DNA of 55,270 bases from Paracoccaceae bacterium (GTDB lineage Bacteria > Pseudomonadota > Alphaproteobacteria > Rhodobacterales > Rhodobacteraceae): assembly GCA_026707935.1 (NCBI GenBank), contig JAPOVX010000154.1, positions 1 to 55,270 of the forward strand. Reading direction: 5' to 3'. The notes beneath the pieces are model-generated. The model was not told where the DNA came from. It searched no databases and worked only from the letters and a program-made list of their open reading frames with translations. The position numbers were made by a program, and so were the translations under genes. The first letter of the stretch is position 1. Every line of letters starts with the position of its first letter. Positions 8,591-19,773 of the stretch are shown here, piece after piece.

Positions 8591-9286
8591 ATGGATAAAG
8601 TATACCCGACTGCCGAAGAGGCGCTCGAAGGGCTGCTCTTCGACAACATGTTCATTGCGGCAGGCGGCTTCGGGCTGTGCGGCATTCCCGAAAACCTGAT
8701 TGCCGCAATTCGAGACGCCGGAACCAGGGACCTTACAGTCGCGTCAAACAACGCGGGGGTCGATGATTTCGGGCTCGGCGTCTTGCTGCAGACTCGCCAG
8801 GTCAGGAAAATGATCTCATCCTACGTCGGTGAAAACAACGAGTTCATGCGGCAGTTCCTCGCGGGCGAGCTTGAACTCGAATTCAATCCCCAGGGAACGC
8901 TTGCGGAGAGAATGAGGGCCGGAGGCGCCGGAATCCCGGGTTTCTACACGAAGACCGGCGTGGGAACGGTGATCGCTGAAGGCAAGGAACACAAGACCTT
9001 CAACGGAGAAACCTACATCCTCGAAGAAGGGATCGTGGCGGATCTCGCTATCGTCAAGGCGTGGAAAGGCGACAGGCAGGGCAATCTTCTTTATCGAAAG
9101 ACCGCACGGAACTTCAATCCGATGGTCGCGACCTGCGGCCGCACCTGCGTTGCCGAAATCGAGGAACTGGTCGATGTCGGAGAGCTGGACCCGGACCAGA
9201 TCCATACTCCGGGAATTTTCGTTCAGCGGATCGTTCTCTGCCAGCACGAAAAGCGCATCGAACAGATCACTACGCGGGAGGGATGA
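8591..9286 (+). CDS. scoA: 3-oxoacid CoA-transferase subunit A
   Basis: This 231-residue protein matches the alpha subunit of family I CoA-transferases (succinyl-CoA:3-ketoacid or acetoacetate type). Typical blocks are [13 protein letters not shown] near residue 23 and the C-terminal [11 protein letters not shown]. The complex moves CoA between succinyl-CoA and a 3-oxoacid, usually in ketone-body or branched-chain degradation. The ATG at 8591 follows GAGAGGAACG. The subunit B gene starts four bases after this stop, so the two are co-translated. The exact acyl acceptor cannot be read from sequence. Confidence 0.92.
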   Translation: MDKVYPTAEEALEGLLFDNMFIAAGGFGLCGIPENLIAAIRDAGTRDLTVASNNAGVDDFGLGVLLQTRQVRKMISSYVGENNEFMRQFLAGELELEFNPQGTLAERMRAGGAGIPGFYTKTGVGTVIAEGKEHKTFNGETYILEEGIVADLAIVKAWKGDRQGNLLYRKTARNFNPMVATCGRTCVAEIEELVDVGELDPDQIHTPGIFVQRIVLCQHEKRIEQITTREG

Positions 9287-9290
9287 GACA

Positions 9291-9917
9291 ATGCCTTGGG
9301 ACAGAAACCAGATGGCCCGGCGCGCGGCGCAGGAACTTGAGGACGGCACCTACGTCAATCTCGGGATTGGCATCCCGACACTCGTCTCCAACTTTATCCC
9401 TGAGGGGATCGACGTTACGCTCCAGTCGGAAAACGGCATGCTGGGAATGGGGCCGTTCCCGACGGCCGACGAGGTCGATGCCGACCTGATCAATGCCGGC
9501 AAGCAGACCATTACAGAACTTGACCGAACGTCGTACTTTTCGTCGGCCGACAGCTTCGCGATGATTCGCGGCGGGCATATCGCGCTCGCAATTCTCGGGG
9601 CCATGGAGGTCGCGGAAAACGGCGATCTCGCGAACTGGATGATTCCCGGGAAACTGGTGAAAGGCATGGGCGGTGCCATGGATCTCGTCGCGGGTGTGCG
9701 CCGTGTCGTCGTCATCATGAGTCACACCAACAAGAGAGGCGAGTCGAAGGTGCTCAAGCGTTGCACCCTGCCACTGACCGGAAAAGGCGTCGTTGACCGC
9801 CTCATTACCGATTTCGGCGTGTTTGACGTCGTCGAAAATGGCCTGGCAATTGTTGAAAACGCCCCGGGTGTCACCCGCTCCGACATCGAAGCCGCGACCG
9901 AAGCGGCCCTCGTATAG
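9291..9917 (+). CDS. scoB: 3-oxoacid CoA-transferase subunit B
   Basis: This is the catalytic beta subunit of the CoA-transferase. Glu47 in [11 protein letters not shown] is the residue expected to form the glutamyl-CoA intermediate, and [14 protein letters not shown] at residues 24-37 is the usual block before it. The 208-residue length is normal. The ATG at 9291 lies right behind GGAGGGATGAGACA, which overlaps the subunit A stop, so translation is probably coupled. No regulator or further degradation enzyme flanks the pair. Confidence 0.92.
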   Translation: MPWDRNQMARRAAQELEDGTYVNLGIGIPTLVSNFIPEGIDVTLQSENGMLGMGPFPTADEVDADLINAGKQTITELDRTSYFSSADSFAMIRGGHIALAILGAMEVAENGDLANWMIPGKLVKGMGGAMDLVAGVRRVVVIMSHTNKRGESKVLKRCTLPLTGKGVVDRLITDFGVFDVVENGLAIVENAPGVTRSDIEAATEAALV

Positions 9918-10283
9918 GCATCCGTTCAATCACGGAGTGCCCACTTGGAGGGCCTGTCGTGCCCACGGGCCTGCAGCCAATTCTGTCCTCACCGCAATGG
10001 GGACCAATCCAGATTGCCCGCGGCCGGGATACGGCACCGATGATCCCGCCTGCGCCGGCCCTGTCCTGCATTGGGGTTTCCCGTGCCGGGGCGGCATCCG
10101 TTTCACAACTCGAAACACGTGTTTTCTGACGCTTCGTCCGAACGTTAATGCCCGCAGCGCGTCCGGAACGCCGGGCATCGGGCGGACTCTCCCGGGCGGG
10201 ACTCCCCGGCGTTGCGGCGACACCCATGCCCCCCGGCAGCCGGGCCGGGCACGTTTGGGCCGGTTTCCGTGACGAGAAACGGG
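9918..10283. other. Intergenic region, no gene seen
   Basis: About 365 GC-rich bases between scoB and the helicase gene. No frame with recognisable similarity, no clear promoter and no terminator hairpin with a T tract were found. Part of it may be an N-terminal extension of the helicase frame, which is open from 10212. Confidence 0.35.
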
Positions 10284-12842
10284 GTGAAGTTGGCCGCGAC
10301 CGCTTCTCGAAAGGGAACGGACGAGACACCCTTCGGACGCCCGGATCGACCTGCCGTGGATTCGCTGCCCACTGGTGATCCACCCACGTCGCCGGGGCGG
10401 AATGGCCGCAATCGGTCCCACCGTCCCTTGCCAACCGGCCTTGCGAAATGGTTCCACTCGAGAGGGTGGGATCTGCACCCGCATCAACGAAGACTGATTG
10501 AACTCGCAGAGGAGTCGTCCGTTCTTCTGGTCGCGCCGACCGGGGGCGGAAAGACGCTGGCCGGGTTCCTCCCGTCGCTCATTGCGCTCGAATCCGGCGA
10601 CTTCAACGGACTTCACACGCTGTACGTTTCGCCGCTCAAGGCGCTCGCGTCCGATATCCACCGAAATCTGCAGCAACCTGTCGATGATCTCCGGCTGCCG
10701 GTGCGCATCGAGGTTCGAACTGGCGATACGCCGCAATCACGGCGAGTCAGCCAACGGACTGATCCGCCGCACATGCTCCTGACCACTCCGGAGTCCCTTG
10801 CGCTCATGCTTTCCCATCCGGACTCGGAACGCATCTTCGAATCTCTCCAGAGAGTCATCGTCGATGAAATCCACGCGCTCGCCGAGAGCCGCCGGGGGGA
10901 CCAACTCGCGCTGTGCCTGTCCAGGCTCAGGTCGCTGGCTCCGTCCATGAGGCGCGTCGGCCTGTCGGCGACGGTCAGGGATCCGGACGCGCTCGGTCAT
11001 TTCCTTTCGGCGGTACCGGAACCGTGCACGATCGTTCACGCCGATAGCGGCCCACCACCGGATATCTCTGTCTTGATGACCGACGAAGCGCCGCCGTGGT
11101 CCGGTGCCGGAGCCCTGTATTCAATCCCTGCCGTCATCGACGAGATTCGCGGCTCCCGCACAACACTGGTCTTCATCAACACGCGGGCACAGTCCGAAAT
11201 CTATTTCCATGCCCTCTGGCAAGCGAATCACGACAACCTGCCGATCGCCCTGCACCATGGCGCCCTGTCGCGCGAGGCCCGGGAAAAGGTGGAGGCGGCG
11301 ATGGTCGAAGGTCGACTACGCGCGATCGTGTGCACCGGAACCCTGGACCTCGGGATCGACTGGGGCGATGTCGACCTCGTGATCCAGATCGGAGCGCCCA
11401 AGAATGTCCAGAGGCTGGTTCAGAGAATTGGAAGATCGAACCACACGTACAATGCACCCTCGCGGGCAATTCTTGTTCCCGCCAACCGGTTCGAGGTCTT
11501 CGAATGCCAGGCGGCCCTTGAAGCGGCAGCCGTACACGACCTCGACGGCGAGCCCCGGGGGGCAGGTGCCGGGGATGTCCTCTGCCAGCATATCTTCATT
11601 CGCGCCGCGGCAGGGCCATTCGATGCCGACGAGCTTTTTCGGGAAATCAGGTCAGCCGGGTCGTTCAGCAGCGTGGCGAGGCAGGAATTCGATGCTTGCC
11701 TGGATTACTGCGCAACAGGGGGATACGCGTTCCAGGCCTATGCCAGGTGGCAACGGCTGAAACAGCGGACGGACGGAAAGTGGGAACTCCGAGACCCCCG
11801 GCGGGCCCGGTCCGTACGCATGAATGTCGGCACGATCATCGAGGAAGACATGATGGGCGTCCGGTTGGGCCGGCGTGGAGGCCGGCCCCTCGGGCGGGTT
11901 GAAGAAGCCTTCGCGGCGACATTGTCAGAAGGCGACACCTTCCTGATGGGTGGCAAGATCGTGCGTTTCGACCGGTTGCGGGAAATGACCGTGGAAGTCT
12001 CGAGGTCCCAGGCCCGGCGTCCGCGGATCGCGGTGTACAGCGGGACCAAGTTCGCAACGTCGACCCTTCTGTGCAACCGTGTCATCGCGCTCCTTCAGCC
12101 GGAATCGCCACGCGGCGTACCCGACCACGCGATCAACTGGCTCCGTCGACAGCGCGAGATTTCGAGGGTCCCGGTATCCGGCCGTTTGCTGATCGAAAGC
12201 TTTCCCCATGGAAATCTTGAATGTACGTGCATCTATGGTTTCGCCGGGAAAAACGCGCACCAGACTCTCGGACTCCTGCTGACCCGCCGAATGGAAAGTC
12301 ATGACCTTCGTCCCGTCGGGTTCGTCACGACCGACTACGCGGTTCTGTTGTGGAGTCTGGGCAAGGTCACCGATGCACATATGCTGATGTCACCCGAAAG
12401 TATCCGCGCCGGTTTCGAGGACTGGCTTTCCGGAAACGCAGTCATGAAGCGGACATTCAAGACGGTCGCAACCATCTCGGGATTGATCGAACGGAACATC
12501 CCGGGAAGCACCCGCAAGACCGGTCGACAGACGGTCGTCTCCTCCGACATTCTTTACGATACGCTGAGGAAATACGATCCCGATCATCTCCTGCTCCGCC
12601 TGACACGGACGGAAGCCATGCGTGGCATCGTTGACTTTTCGCGCATCGAGGACATGTTCAGCCGGGTCAGGGGCCAAATCGACCATATCCTCGTTCCCCA
12701 TGTCACACCGCTTGCCGCTCCACTCCTGCTCGAGGTCGGACGGGTCCCGATTTCCGCGAGCGGAGAGGAGGAGATGTTGTCCGAGACCGCCGGCGAACTG
12801 ATGAAAAAGGCGGGACTCGATCAATCCACGATCGGTCAATGA
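10284..12842 (+). CDS. Ligase-associated DNA damage response DEXH-box helicase
   Basis: This is an Lhr-type superfamily 2 helicase of the bacterial ligase-associated repair group. Motifs seen are Walker A APTGGGKT near residue 90, DEIH in VIVDEIHALAESRRGDQL, an SAT motif in GLSATVRD, TGTLDLGIDWGDVD, and QRLVQRIGRSNH. The C-terminal half has the usual extra domains of this family. The start is uncertain. The frame is open from a TTG at 10212, GTG codons occur at 10269, 10284 and 10356, and family similarity begins only near LPTGLAKWFHSRGW. It overlaps the downstream pdeM by ATGA. The ATP-dependent ligase and SNM1-like exonuclease that often accompany these two genes are not in the window. Confidence 0.88.
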   Translation: MKLAATASRKGTDETPFGRPDRPAVDSLPTGDPPTSPGRNGRNRSHRPLPTGLAKWFHSRGWDLHPHQRRLIELAEESSVLLVAPTGGGKTLAGFLPSLIALESGDFNGLHTLYVSPLKALASDIHRNLQQPVDDLRLPVRIEVRTGDTPQSRRVSQRTDPPHMLLTTPESLALMLSHPDSERIFESLQRVIVDEIHALAESRRGDQLALCLSRLRSLAPSMRRVGLSATVRDPDALGHFLSAVPEPCTIVHADSGPPPDISVLMTDEAPPWSGAGALYSIPAVIDEIRGSRTTLVFINTRAQSEIYFHALWQANHDNLPIALHHGALSREAREKVEAAMVEGRLRAIVCTGTLDLGIDWGDVDLVIQIGAPKNVQRLVQRIGRSNHTYNAPSRAILVPANRFEVFECQAALEAAAVHDLDGEPRGAGAGDVLCQHIFIRAAAGPFDADELFREIRSAGSFSSVARQEFDACLDYCATGGYAFQAYARWQRLKQRTDGKWELRDPRRARSVRMNVGTIIEEDMMGVRLGRRGGRPLGRVEEAFAATLSEGDTFLMGGKIVRFDRLREMTVEVSRSQARRPRIAVYSGTKFATSTLLCNRVIALLQPESPRGVPDHAINWLRRQREISRVPVSGRLLIESFPHGNLECTCIYGFAGKNAHQTLGLLLTRRMESHDLRPVGFVTTDYAVLLWSLGKVTDAHMLMSPESIRAGFEDWLSGNAVMKRTFKTVATISGLIERNIPGSTRKTGRQTVVSSDILYDTLRKYDPDHLLLRLTRTEAMRGIVDFSRIEDMFSRVRGQIDHILVPHVTPLAAPLLLEVGRVPISASGEEEMLSETAGELMKKAGLDQSTIGQ

Positions 12843-13597
12843 CGACCACCCGGCATTCAACCGGAAACGAGACCGGTTTCGAATCGAAACACGCATTCCG
12901 TTTCGAATTCTGCGGTGTATCGCTATGCGCCCTGCCAGACCGTGCGCTCTGGTGGCCGGACCGCCGGCTTCTCTGCGTCGCCGACCTGCATTTGGGGAAA
13001 TCCGGGAGGCTCGCCCGTATGTCAGGCGCACTCCTGCCTCCATATGAAACGCGCGAGACGCTGACCCGGCTCACCGGTCTCGTCCGGAATGCCGATCCGG
13101 TGACCGTCGTTTGCCTCGGCGACAGCTTTGACGATCTCGAGGCTGTCCGCGAACTCTCGGCGGAAGACCACGACACTCTTTCAGTCTTGGCGCGGGGGCG
13201 CCAGTGGATCTGGATATCGGGCAATCACGATCCTGGCCTGGACCGTGGCGACCTGATGCCAGTGCTCGGCGGCGGTGAACCTCCAGGCAAACCCAGTATC
13301 CTTTCAGACCAGCTTACCGTGGGACCCCTGACGTTTCGTCATATCGCGAATCCCGCCGAAAGCTGCGAGGTCTCGGCGCACTACCATCCGAAATGCCGGG
13401 TCTCAGGGTACGGCAGGAGGGTGACAAGGGCGTGTTTTCTCGTCGACCGCAAGCGAATCATCCTGCCCGCGTTCGGACGCTATACCGGAGGCCTCCACTG
13501 CCACGAACCCCCGTTATCGGACCTGATGGCCCCCTCGGCCGTCGCGGTGCTGACCGGCGCCAGGGCAATGGCGGTCCCGGCCCGTCGCGAAAACTGA
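12839..13597 (+). CDS. pdeM: Ligase-associated endonuclease PdeM (metallophosphoesterase)
   Basis: The 252-residue protein is a calcineurin-like metallophosphoesterase of the PdeM group. Metal-binding blocks are visible in order: VADLHLGKSGR, LGDSFDDLE, SGNHDPG and AHYHPKCR, where the family often has GHxHPK. PdeM is a predicted endonuclease that works with the ligase-associated helicase in DNA repair. Its ATG overlaps the helicase stop by four bases (ATGA), so translation is coupled. The replacement of the first glycine in the GHxHPK block by alanine is a mild oddity. The gene order helicase-pdeM is the usual one. Confidence 0.88.
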   Translation: MTTTRHSTGNETGFESKHAFRFEFCGVSLCALPDRALWWPDRRLLCVADLHLGKSGRLARMSGALLPPYETRETLTRLTGLVRNADPVTVVCLGDSFDDLEAVRELSAEDHDTLSVLARGRQWIWISGNHDPGLDRGDLMPVLGGGEPPGKPSILSDQLTVGPLTFRHIANPAESCEVSAHYHPKCRVSGYGRRVTRACFLVDRKRIILPAFGRYTGGLHCHEPPLSDLMAPSAVAVLTGARAMAVPARREN

Positions 13598-13618
13598 GCC
13601 CGCCCGGCTCCCGGCCGA

Positions 13619-14518
13619 TCAGGTCAGCAAATCGTCCGGTTCGGGGATCCCGTTGATTCGGCAACATGCGGTGATCGTGTTGGCCAAGAGACAGGCTATT
13701 GTCATCGGCCCTACTCCGCCGGGGACCGGGGTCACCGCACCGGCCCGTTCAACGGCGCTGGCGAAATGCACATCGCCAACCAGCTTGAACTTGCCCTCTC
13801 CCTGCTCGGGCGCAGGAACGCGGTTGATCCCGACATCGATGACGGTCGCCCCATCCCTGATCCAGGAACCCGTAACCATTTCCGGCCTCCCCACCGCCGC
13901 GATCAGAATGTCGGCCTCTCTGCAGAGGGCCTCGATGTTCCGGGTTCGGCTGTGGGCAATGGTCACCGTACAATGATTCTGCAGCAGAAGGCTGGCCAGC
14001 GGCTTGCCAACGATATTCGAACGCCCAACCACCACGGCCCGCATTCCGGCAAGCGACTGGTGCTGATCGCGCAGGAGCATGAGGCAACCAGACGGCGTGC
14101 AGGGAATCATGGACGCTTGCCCGGTCGCCAACAGGCCGACGTTCGCGATGTTGAATCCGTCGACATCCTTGTCCGGCCGGATCGAGTTGATGACCAGGTC
14201 TTCACGCAATTCACCAGGGAGCGGCAACTGGCAAAGGATCCCGTGGACCCCGGAATCATCATTCAGTTCGTGCAGACATCCAATGAGTTCGGCCTCGGTC
14301 GTCGATTCCGGAAGTTGCCGTACGGACGATATGACTCCGGCCTCGGCCGCAGCCCTGTGCTTGTTTCGCACGTAGACCTTGCTGGCCGGGTCATCCCCGA
14401 CCAGGACAACCGCCAGTTTCGGAGGACATCCTGACTTCGTCAGCACGGTTGCGTGGCGCGCAACCCTGGCCCTGACCCTTTCGGCAATCAGCTTTCCGTC
14501 GATCACCCTTGCCGTCAA
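13619..14518 (-). CDS. folD: Bifunctional methylenetetrahydrofolate dehydrogenase/cyclohydrolase
   Basis: FolD interconverts 5,10-methylene-, methenyl- and 10-formyl-tetrahydrofolate in the cytoplasm. The sequence shows the catalytic YVRNK with its Lys, [21 protein letters not shown], the Rossmann block [14 protein letters not shown] and the C-terminal [19 protein letters not shown] chose the TTG at 14518, which gives the usual 299 residues beginning LTARVIDGK and lies 46 bases after the fhs stop. An in-frame ATG at 14596 would add 26 atypical residues and overlap fhs. The gene follows fhs in the same direction, so formate activation and the next two steps are probably co-transcribed. Confidence 0.93.
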   Translation of the reverse strand: MTARVIDGKLIAERVRARVARHATVLTKSGCPPKLAVVLVGDDPASKVYVRNKHRAAAEAGVISSVRQLPESTTEAELIGCLHELNDDSGVHGILCQLPLPGELREDLVINSIRPDKDVDGFNIANVGLLATGQASMIPCTPSGCLMLLRDQHQSLAGMRAVVVGRSNIVGKPLASLLLQNHCTVTIAHSRTRNIEALCREADILIAAVGRPEMVTGSWIRDGATVIDVGINRVPAPEQGEGKFKLVGDVHFASAVERAGAVTPVPGGVGPMTIACLLANTITACCRINGIPEPDDLLT

Positions 14519-14564
14519 GACGCGGGCCTTTCCCCGATCGGTACGTTTCGTTCTGGCGGCAACT

Positions 14565-16244
14565 TCAGAACAACCCATCGATTTCGCCGTCTTCATTCAG
14601 GCAGATCGACTCCGCGGCCGGGACCCTCGGCAGCCCTGGCATGGTCATGATCTCGCCGCAGATAGCGACGACAAACCCGGCACCCGCCGACAGGCGAACC
14701 TCCCGGATCGGGATCGAATGGCCGGTCGGAGCCCCACGCAAGTTCGGGTCGGTCGAGAAACTGTACTGGGTCTTTGCCATGCAGACCGGCAGGTTCCCAT
14801 GTCCCTGTTCTTCCCACATCCCAAGCTGATCCCTGATCTTCTTGTCGGCGATGATTTCATCCGCCCGGTAGATTTTGCGGGCTATCGTTTCAATCTTTTC
14901 CATGAGCGGCATGTCGTCGGGATAGATCGGCGCGAACCGGGCGGTTCCCGAATCGGCGATTTCAGCGACGCGGGTGGCCAGATCGACCGTTCCGTCGGAC
15001 CCCATCTCCCAATGTCTGCAGAGAATGGCCTCGGTGCCGAGCGCCTCGCAGAATTCGCGCACGCCGCCAACTTCGGCGTCCGTGTCCGAAACGAAATTGT
15101 TGATCGCGACGACAACCGGAACACCGAAAGACGTGACGTTCTCGATATGGCGACCAAGGTTCGCGCAACCGTCGCGAACGGCCCGGACGTTTTCCGCGGC
15201 GAGATCCGCCCTCGCGACACCTCCATTCATTTTCATCGCGCGAACGGTGGCAACGATCACGACAACCGACGGGGCGAGGCCAGCCATTCTGCATTTGATG
15301 TTCATGAATTTCTCGGCGCCGAGATCCGCGCCGAAGCCCGCTTCGGTCACGACATAGTCGGCAAGTTTCAGCGCCGTCGTCGTTGCGGTTACCGAATTGC
15401 AGCCATGGGCGATGTTGGCGAAAGGCCCGCCATGCACGAAAGCAGGGTTGTTCTCGAGCGTCTGGACAAGGTTTGGCTGCAACGCCTGTTGCAGGAGAAC
15501 GGTCATTGCCCCGTCGGCCTTGATGTCGCGGCAGTACACCGGCGAACGATCACGGCGGTAACCGACGATGATCCTGCCAAGCCGCTCCTGCAGGTCATCA
15601 AGGTCCGATGCCAGGCACAGGATCGCCATGACTTCGGATGCAACCGTGATGTCGAACCCGGTCTGGCGCGGGAAGCCATTTGCCACGCCACCGAGCGATG
15701 CCACGATATCGCGCAGCGCCCTGTCGTTCATGTCCAGGACCCTGCGCCAGGTCACGCGCCTTTGGTCGATCTCAAGGGAATTCCCCCAGTAGATGTGGTT
15801 GTCGATCATGGCGCTCAGAAGATTGTGCGCCGAGGTGATCGCGTGGAAATCGCCCGTGAAGTGCAGGTTCATGTCTTCCATTGGAACGACTTGTGCGAGT
15901 CCCCCGCCGGCAGCCCCGCCTTTCATTCCGAAACACGGTCCGAGGGACGCCTCACGGATGCAGATCGCCGCCTTCTTTCCGATCCTGCAGAGGCCGTCGC
16001 CGAGGCCGACCGTCGTCGTCGTCTTGCCTTCCCCTGCCGGCGTCGGATTGATCGCAGTCACCAGGATCAGGCGCCCGTCTTCCCGTCCCGCCAGCGACTT
16101 GATGAAACCCGACGAAATCTTCGCCTTGTCGTGACCGAACGGAACAAGACTCTCCGGAGGGATCCCGAGCATCGCTCCGACTTCCTGGATCGGTCGCTTG
16201 TCAGCGGCCCGCGCAATCTCGATATCTGTTCTGAAGGATGCCAT
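14565..16244 (-). CDS. fhs: Formate-tetrahydrofolate ligase
   Basis: The 559-residue enzyme joins formate to tetrahydrofolate using ATP. The P-loop-like [18 protein letters not shown] block, [19 protein letters not shown] and the [14 protein letters not shown] region are typical. I start at the ATG at 16244, behind AGGAAACC; a TTG at 16268 is less likely. With folD downstream this forms a formate to methylene-tetrahydrofolate route, serving purine synthesis and one-carbon supply. About 240 bases upstream are non-coding. Confidence 0.95.
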   Translation of the reverse strand: MASFRTDIEIARAADKRPIQEVGAMLGIPPESLVPFGHDKAKISSGFIKSLAGREDGRLILVTAINPTPAGEGKTTTTVGLGDGLCRIGKKAAICIREASLGPCFGMKGGAAGGGLAQVVPMEDMNLHFTGDFHAITSAHNLLSAMIDNHIYWGNSLEIDQRRVTWRRVLDMNDRALRDIVASLGGVANGFPRQTGFDITVASEVMAILCLASDLDDLQERLGRIIVGYRRDRSPVYCRDIKADGAMTVLLQQALQPNLVQTLENNPAFVHGGPFANIAHGCNSVTATTTALKLADYVVTEAGFGADLGAEKFMNIKCRMAGLAPSVVVIVATVRAMKMNGGVARADLAAENVRAVRDGCANLGRHIENVTSFGVPVVVAINNFVSDTDAEVGGVREFCEALGTEAILCRHWEMGSDGTVDLATRVAEIADSGTARFAPIYPDDMPLMEKIETIARKIYRADEIIADKKIRDQLGMWEEQGHGNLPVCMAKTQYSFSTDPNLRGAPTGHSIPIREVRLSAGAGFVVAICGEIMTMPGLPRVPAAESICLNEDGEIDGLF

Positions 16245-16485
16245 GGTTTCCTGAATTCCCTTGTTCAAAAAAACCGGTTCACTATGTCACGGGGGAGACA
16301 CCGTCATCACCTGTCATGAGTTTTCCGGGATTTAACTGCTGATAACGACTCCGGCCACGCCAATCGCGACGCATCGAATCGCCCGAAACCGCGCAGGGGC
16401 GGTCACGCGACCGCGCCGCCGCAAAGTTCCCCGACCACTGGAAGAACATTCCTGCTTGGAATACCGCAGCGCCGATCAAACCGCC

Positions 16486-18402
16486 TCACGTTGACGGATT
16501 CGGCTTGAATCCGGACCGTCCCCTGGAAGCCTGAGGTTTTTTCGTTTTCGGAATCGCAACGATGCTCTTGTGCAACTCCTTGTCTTCATCGGGCTCATCG
16601 TCGTCCCGGTTAAGCGGTTGTCCATTGATGACCGTGGTGATCTCGTCGCCCGTCAGGGTTTCATATTCGAGGAGACCCTCGGCCAATCGTTCCAGGTCCC
16701 GCCGTTTTTCGGTCAGGATTTCCATCGCGGTTTCGAAGCCCTCGTCAACGAGAGCCCTCACTTCAATGTCGATGTTCTCAAGCGTATTCGGACCATTGTT
16801 CGACATGCCCTGGTAAGGCCCGAGGAAGGTTTCCTCGCGATTGGCATAATCGATATTTCCAAGCACTTCCGACATGCCCATTTGCGTGACCATCGCGCGG
16901 GCCATCCGTGTAACCTGCTGGATGTCGGAAGCGGCGCCCGAAGTGACGTTTTCCTCGCCGAAAATTAGAACCTCCGCAGCCTTTCCCCCCATCGCCATCG
17001 CAATTTTCGATTTCAGTTTGCGCTTGGTTATCGAAAGCTGGTCACGCTCGGGCAGGGCCAGGACAAGACCAAGGGCACGGCCTCGCGGGATAATCGTCGC
17101 CTTGTGTATTGGATCGTGCTGGGGCGAATTCAGCCCGACAATCGCATGTCCCGCCTCGTGATACGCGGTCAGCTTCTTTTCCTCGTCGGTCATGACAAGG
17201 GACCGTCTTTCGGCTCCCATCATGACCTTGTCCTTGGCGTTTTCGAAATCCTCCATGGTGATCGCCCGCTTGCCGGCGCGTGCGGCCGCCAGTGCGGCTT
17301 CGTTCACCAGGTTCGCCAGGTCCGCTCCGGAAAACCCCGGGGTTCCGCGAGCGATGATCCTGAGGTCGACGTCGGGAGCAAGCGGGGTCTTTCGAGAATG
17401 GACTTCCAGGATCTTTTCGCGACCCTTGATATCCGGGTTGGGGACCTGAACTTGCCTGTCAAAGCGGCCCGGACGGAGAAGCGCCGGGTCAAGAACGTCC
17501 GGACGATTGGTTGCCGCGAGCAGGATGACGCCCTCATTTGCTTCGAATCCGTCCATCTCGACCAGCAACTGGTTCAGGGTTTGCTCCCTCTCGTCGTTGC
17601 CACCCCCGTAACCGACGCCCCGATGCCTGCCGACGGCATCGATCTCATCGACGAACACGATGCAGGGGGCGTTTTTCTTCGCCTGATCAAACATGTCGCG
17701 AACGCGGCTGGCGCCAACGCCCACGAACATTTCGACGAAATCCGATCCGGAAATGCTGAAGAACGGAACATCCGCCTCGCCTGCAATTGCCCGGGCGAGC
17801 AGGGTCTTGCCGGTTCCCGGAGGCCCGACAAGAACCGCGCCCTTCGGTATCTTGCCGCCAAGACGCGAAAACATGGTCGGATTTCGCAGGAACTCCACGA
17901 TTTCCTCAAGTTCTTCCTTGGCTTCGTCGATTCCGGCGACATCGTCGAACGTGACCCGGCCCTGCCGTTCGGTCAGCAGTTTCGCCTTCGACTTGCCGAA
18001 ACCCATTGCGCCGCCCCGGCCGCCCTGCATCCGGTTCATTATGAAAATCCAGACCCCGATCAACACCAGGAAAGGCAACCAGACCGACAGGGCAGAGGCG
18101 ATGAAAGACTGCTCCTGCGGCTTGGCGATGATCTCCACACCCGATTCCAGCAGAACGGGTGTGACATCAACGCCGGGAGGAACGATCGCCCTGAATTCGG
18201 CACCGTTTCCACTCCGGAGGTGGACCGTCTCTCCGTCGATCACGACACTTTCGACATTGCTGTTCTCGATTCGGGCGATCATGTCGGAAAAGCTGATGGT
18301 CGTTCCCGAACTGGCAATCTGGTTGCCGTCGAAAAGACGGAAAAGAACGACGACCAAAAGGAACAGCACGACCCAGATGGCCAGGTTTCTGGCGTTACCC
18401 AC
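16486..18402 (-). CDS. ftsH: ATP-dependent zinc metalloprotease FtsH
   Basis: The 638-residue protein is a normal FtsH. Two N-terminal membrane helices (residues about 8-23 and 104-122) flank a periplasmic domain. The AAA module has Walker A GPPGTGKT at 193-200, Walker B with DEID at 252-255 and the SRH near RPGRFDRQ at 310-317. The zinc protease motif HEAGH is at 415-419. It degrades membrane and short-lived cytoplasmic proteins at the inner membrane. It lies downstream of tilS as usual in alphaproteobacteria, separated by about 90 bases. Confidence 0.97.
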   Translation of the reverse strand: MGNARNLAIWVVLFLLVVVLFRLFDGNQIASSGTTISFSDMIARIENSNVESVVIDGETVHLRSGNGAEFRAIVPPGVDVTPVLLESGVEIIAKPQEQSFIASALSVWLPFLVLIGVWIFIMNRMQGGRGGAMGFGKSKAKLLTERQGRVTFDDVAGIDEAKEELEEIVEFLRNPTMFSRLGGKIPKGAVLVGPPGTGKTLLARAIAGEADVPFFSISGSDFVEMFVGVGASRVRDMFDQAKKNAPCIVFVDEIDAVGRHRGVGYGGGNDEREQTLNQLLVEMDGFEANEGVILLAATNRPDVLDPALLRPGRFDRQVQVPNPDIKGREKILEVHSRKTPLAPDVDLRIIARGTPGFSGADLANLVNEAALAAARAGKRAITMEDFENAKDKVMMGAERRSLVMTDEEKKLTAYHEAGHAIVGLNSPQHDPIHKATIIPRGRALGLVLALPERDQLSITKRKLKSKIAMAMGGKAAEVLIFGEENVTSGAASDIQQVTRMARAMVTQMGMSEVLGNIDYANREETFLGPYQGMSNNGPNTLENIDIEVRALVDEGFETAMEILTEKRRDLERLAEGLLEYETLTGDEITTVINGQPLNRDDDEPDEDKELHKSIVAIPKTKKPQASRGRSGFKPNPST

Positions 18403-18495
18403 GACTAGCCTCCCCGCATTCTCGTTCGCCGGCGCCGGTCGTCACCGGTTGTGCCGGACTGTATACATCTACAGATAGTCTCCGGGCGAAAGAAT

Positions 18496-19773
18496 TCAAT
18501 GCGTTACGATCGACCCGAAGAAGGAATTGACGCCGTTTTCCAGAAAACAGTCGCACCCGCGCCTCATACCTGCAAGTGGCGCGGAGATCAATTCGTTCGC
18601 CAACCAGAATGACGGGGTCGCCATGATGGCCATCCTGCTGGAATCCTGGCATTTCCAGTCCGGGCAGCAACGGAGGCCCGATTCCCCGAGCGGCCGAACT
18701 TCCGATTCGCGCAATTCTTCGGGTACCTTGACCCGCCAACGACCATCAAACACTCCACTTGTGGCGGGCTGAACTTTCATTGCAGACACTTCCCTGCAAA
18801 CTTCCGCCATGCCCTTGTTGTCGTGGACGGCAATACAGCCCGACAGGGTCGTGCCGAGGCCGGAGTACAGCGCCTCCTCGAACCGCAACAGAGCGGCCAA
18901 GCGTGGCCGGTAGTTCGAACCCGAGACCCATTTGAGTGCATGCGCCAACAAACGGAGCCGGATTTCGGCGGGGGCGTTGCCACATTGCTCGAGATCGATC
19001 CGGACCGATCCCATGAGCGTTGGCTCGGCCACCGTGTTCGCCAACTCCCGCGTCGCGACTTCCAGCCCGAACCTGGCTTGCTTCATTCGGCCAGCGGTCG
19101 CAATCAGCGTTTCCTGGTCGAGACCCAATTCTTCCAGTTGCCGCCTGGCCTTCCGGACTCGGGATCGAAGAAAGCGGTCGTCTTCGTTGCCGGGGTCCTC
19201 GCACCACCCGACGCCGGCCGAGGTCAGAAATTTCCGCAGACTTTCCCGCGGCACCTCCAGGAGGGGCCGGACCCAGTCAACTCCCTGATCATGTTCGACC
19301 GGATACATCGACGCGAGGCCATCGACTCCTGATCCCCTTCCAAGCCTCATCAGGAACGTCTCGGCCTGATCGTCTCTGGTATGGCCAAGCAGGACCGCAC
19401 CAAGTCCTTGCAGCCGCGCCCACGAGCCGATCAACAGGCGTCGGGCATCCCGGGCGGCACCCTGGAGATTCCCCGACGCAGGGGCGGAATCCCAACTCAG
19501 CGTCTCGTGCTCGATTCCCAGTTCACGGCAGAGAGAGGCAACGAACAGTGCCTCCGCGTCGGCCGCATCCCGGAGGTGGTGGTTGACCGTCGCGCACTGG
19601 AGTTCGCAATCCCTGCCTTTCGACCACGCGTGGGAGAGGAGCAGAAGCGCAACGGAATCACCGCCGCCGGAAACCGCGACACCAAGTTTCGCATCCTGAA
19701 TTCCTGCCTTGTCGAGAGCGCGCGAAAACGCCGCGCGAACGGAATCGTCATTCACCTGTTCAGTTGCAACCAA
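18496..19773 (-). CDS. tilS: tRNA(Ile)-lysidine synthetase
   Basis: TilS modifies C34 of the CAU-anticodon tRNA(Ile) with lysine so that it reads AUA. The PP-loop ATP-binding motif SGGGDS lies at residues 35-40, and the LGHTRDDQAETFLMRLGRGS block is typical. The 425-residue length includes the C-terminal substrate-recognition part. The frame begins at a TTG at 19773, overlapping the cpoB stop; a GTG at 19755 is the alternative start and would also overlap only slightly. It sits between cpoB and ftsH, the standard alphaproteobacterial position. Confidence 0.93.
   Translation of the reverse strand: MVATEQVNDDSVRAAFSRALDKAGIQDAKLGVAVSGGGDSVALLLLSHAWSKGRDCELQCATVNHHLRDAADAEALFVASLCRELGIEHETLSWDSAPASGNLQGAARDARRLLIGSWARLQGLGAVLLGHTRDDQAETFLMRLGRGSGVDGLASMYPVEHDQGVDWVRPLLEVPRESLRKFLTSAGVGWCEDPGNEDDRFLRSRVRKARRQLEELGLDQETLIATAGRMKQARFGLEVATRELANTVAEPTLMGSVRIDLEQCGNAPAEIRLRLLAHALKWVSGSNYRPRLAALLRFEEALYSGLGTTLSGCIAVHDNKGMAEVCREVSAMKVQPATSGVFDGRWRVKVPEELRESEVRPLGESGLRCCPDWKCQDSSRMAIMATPSFWLANELISAPLAGMRRGCDCFLENGVNSFFGSIVTH

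Noticed and set aside
14379..16319. Plus-strand frame of 646 codons opposite fhs
   Set aside because: Antisense of the well conserved fhs gene; high GC keeps the complementary frame open.
17104..18408. Plus-strand frame of 434 codons opposite ftsH
   Set aside because: Shadow of ftsH with no recognisable motif.
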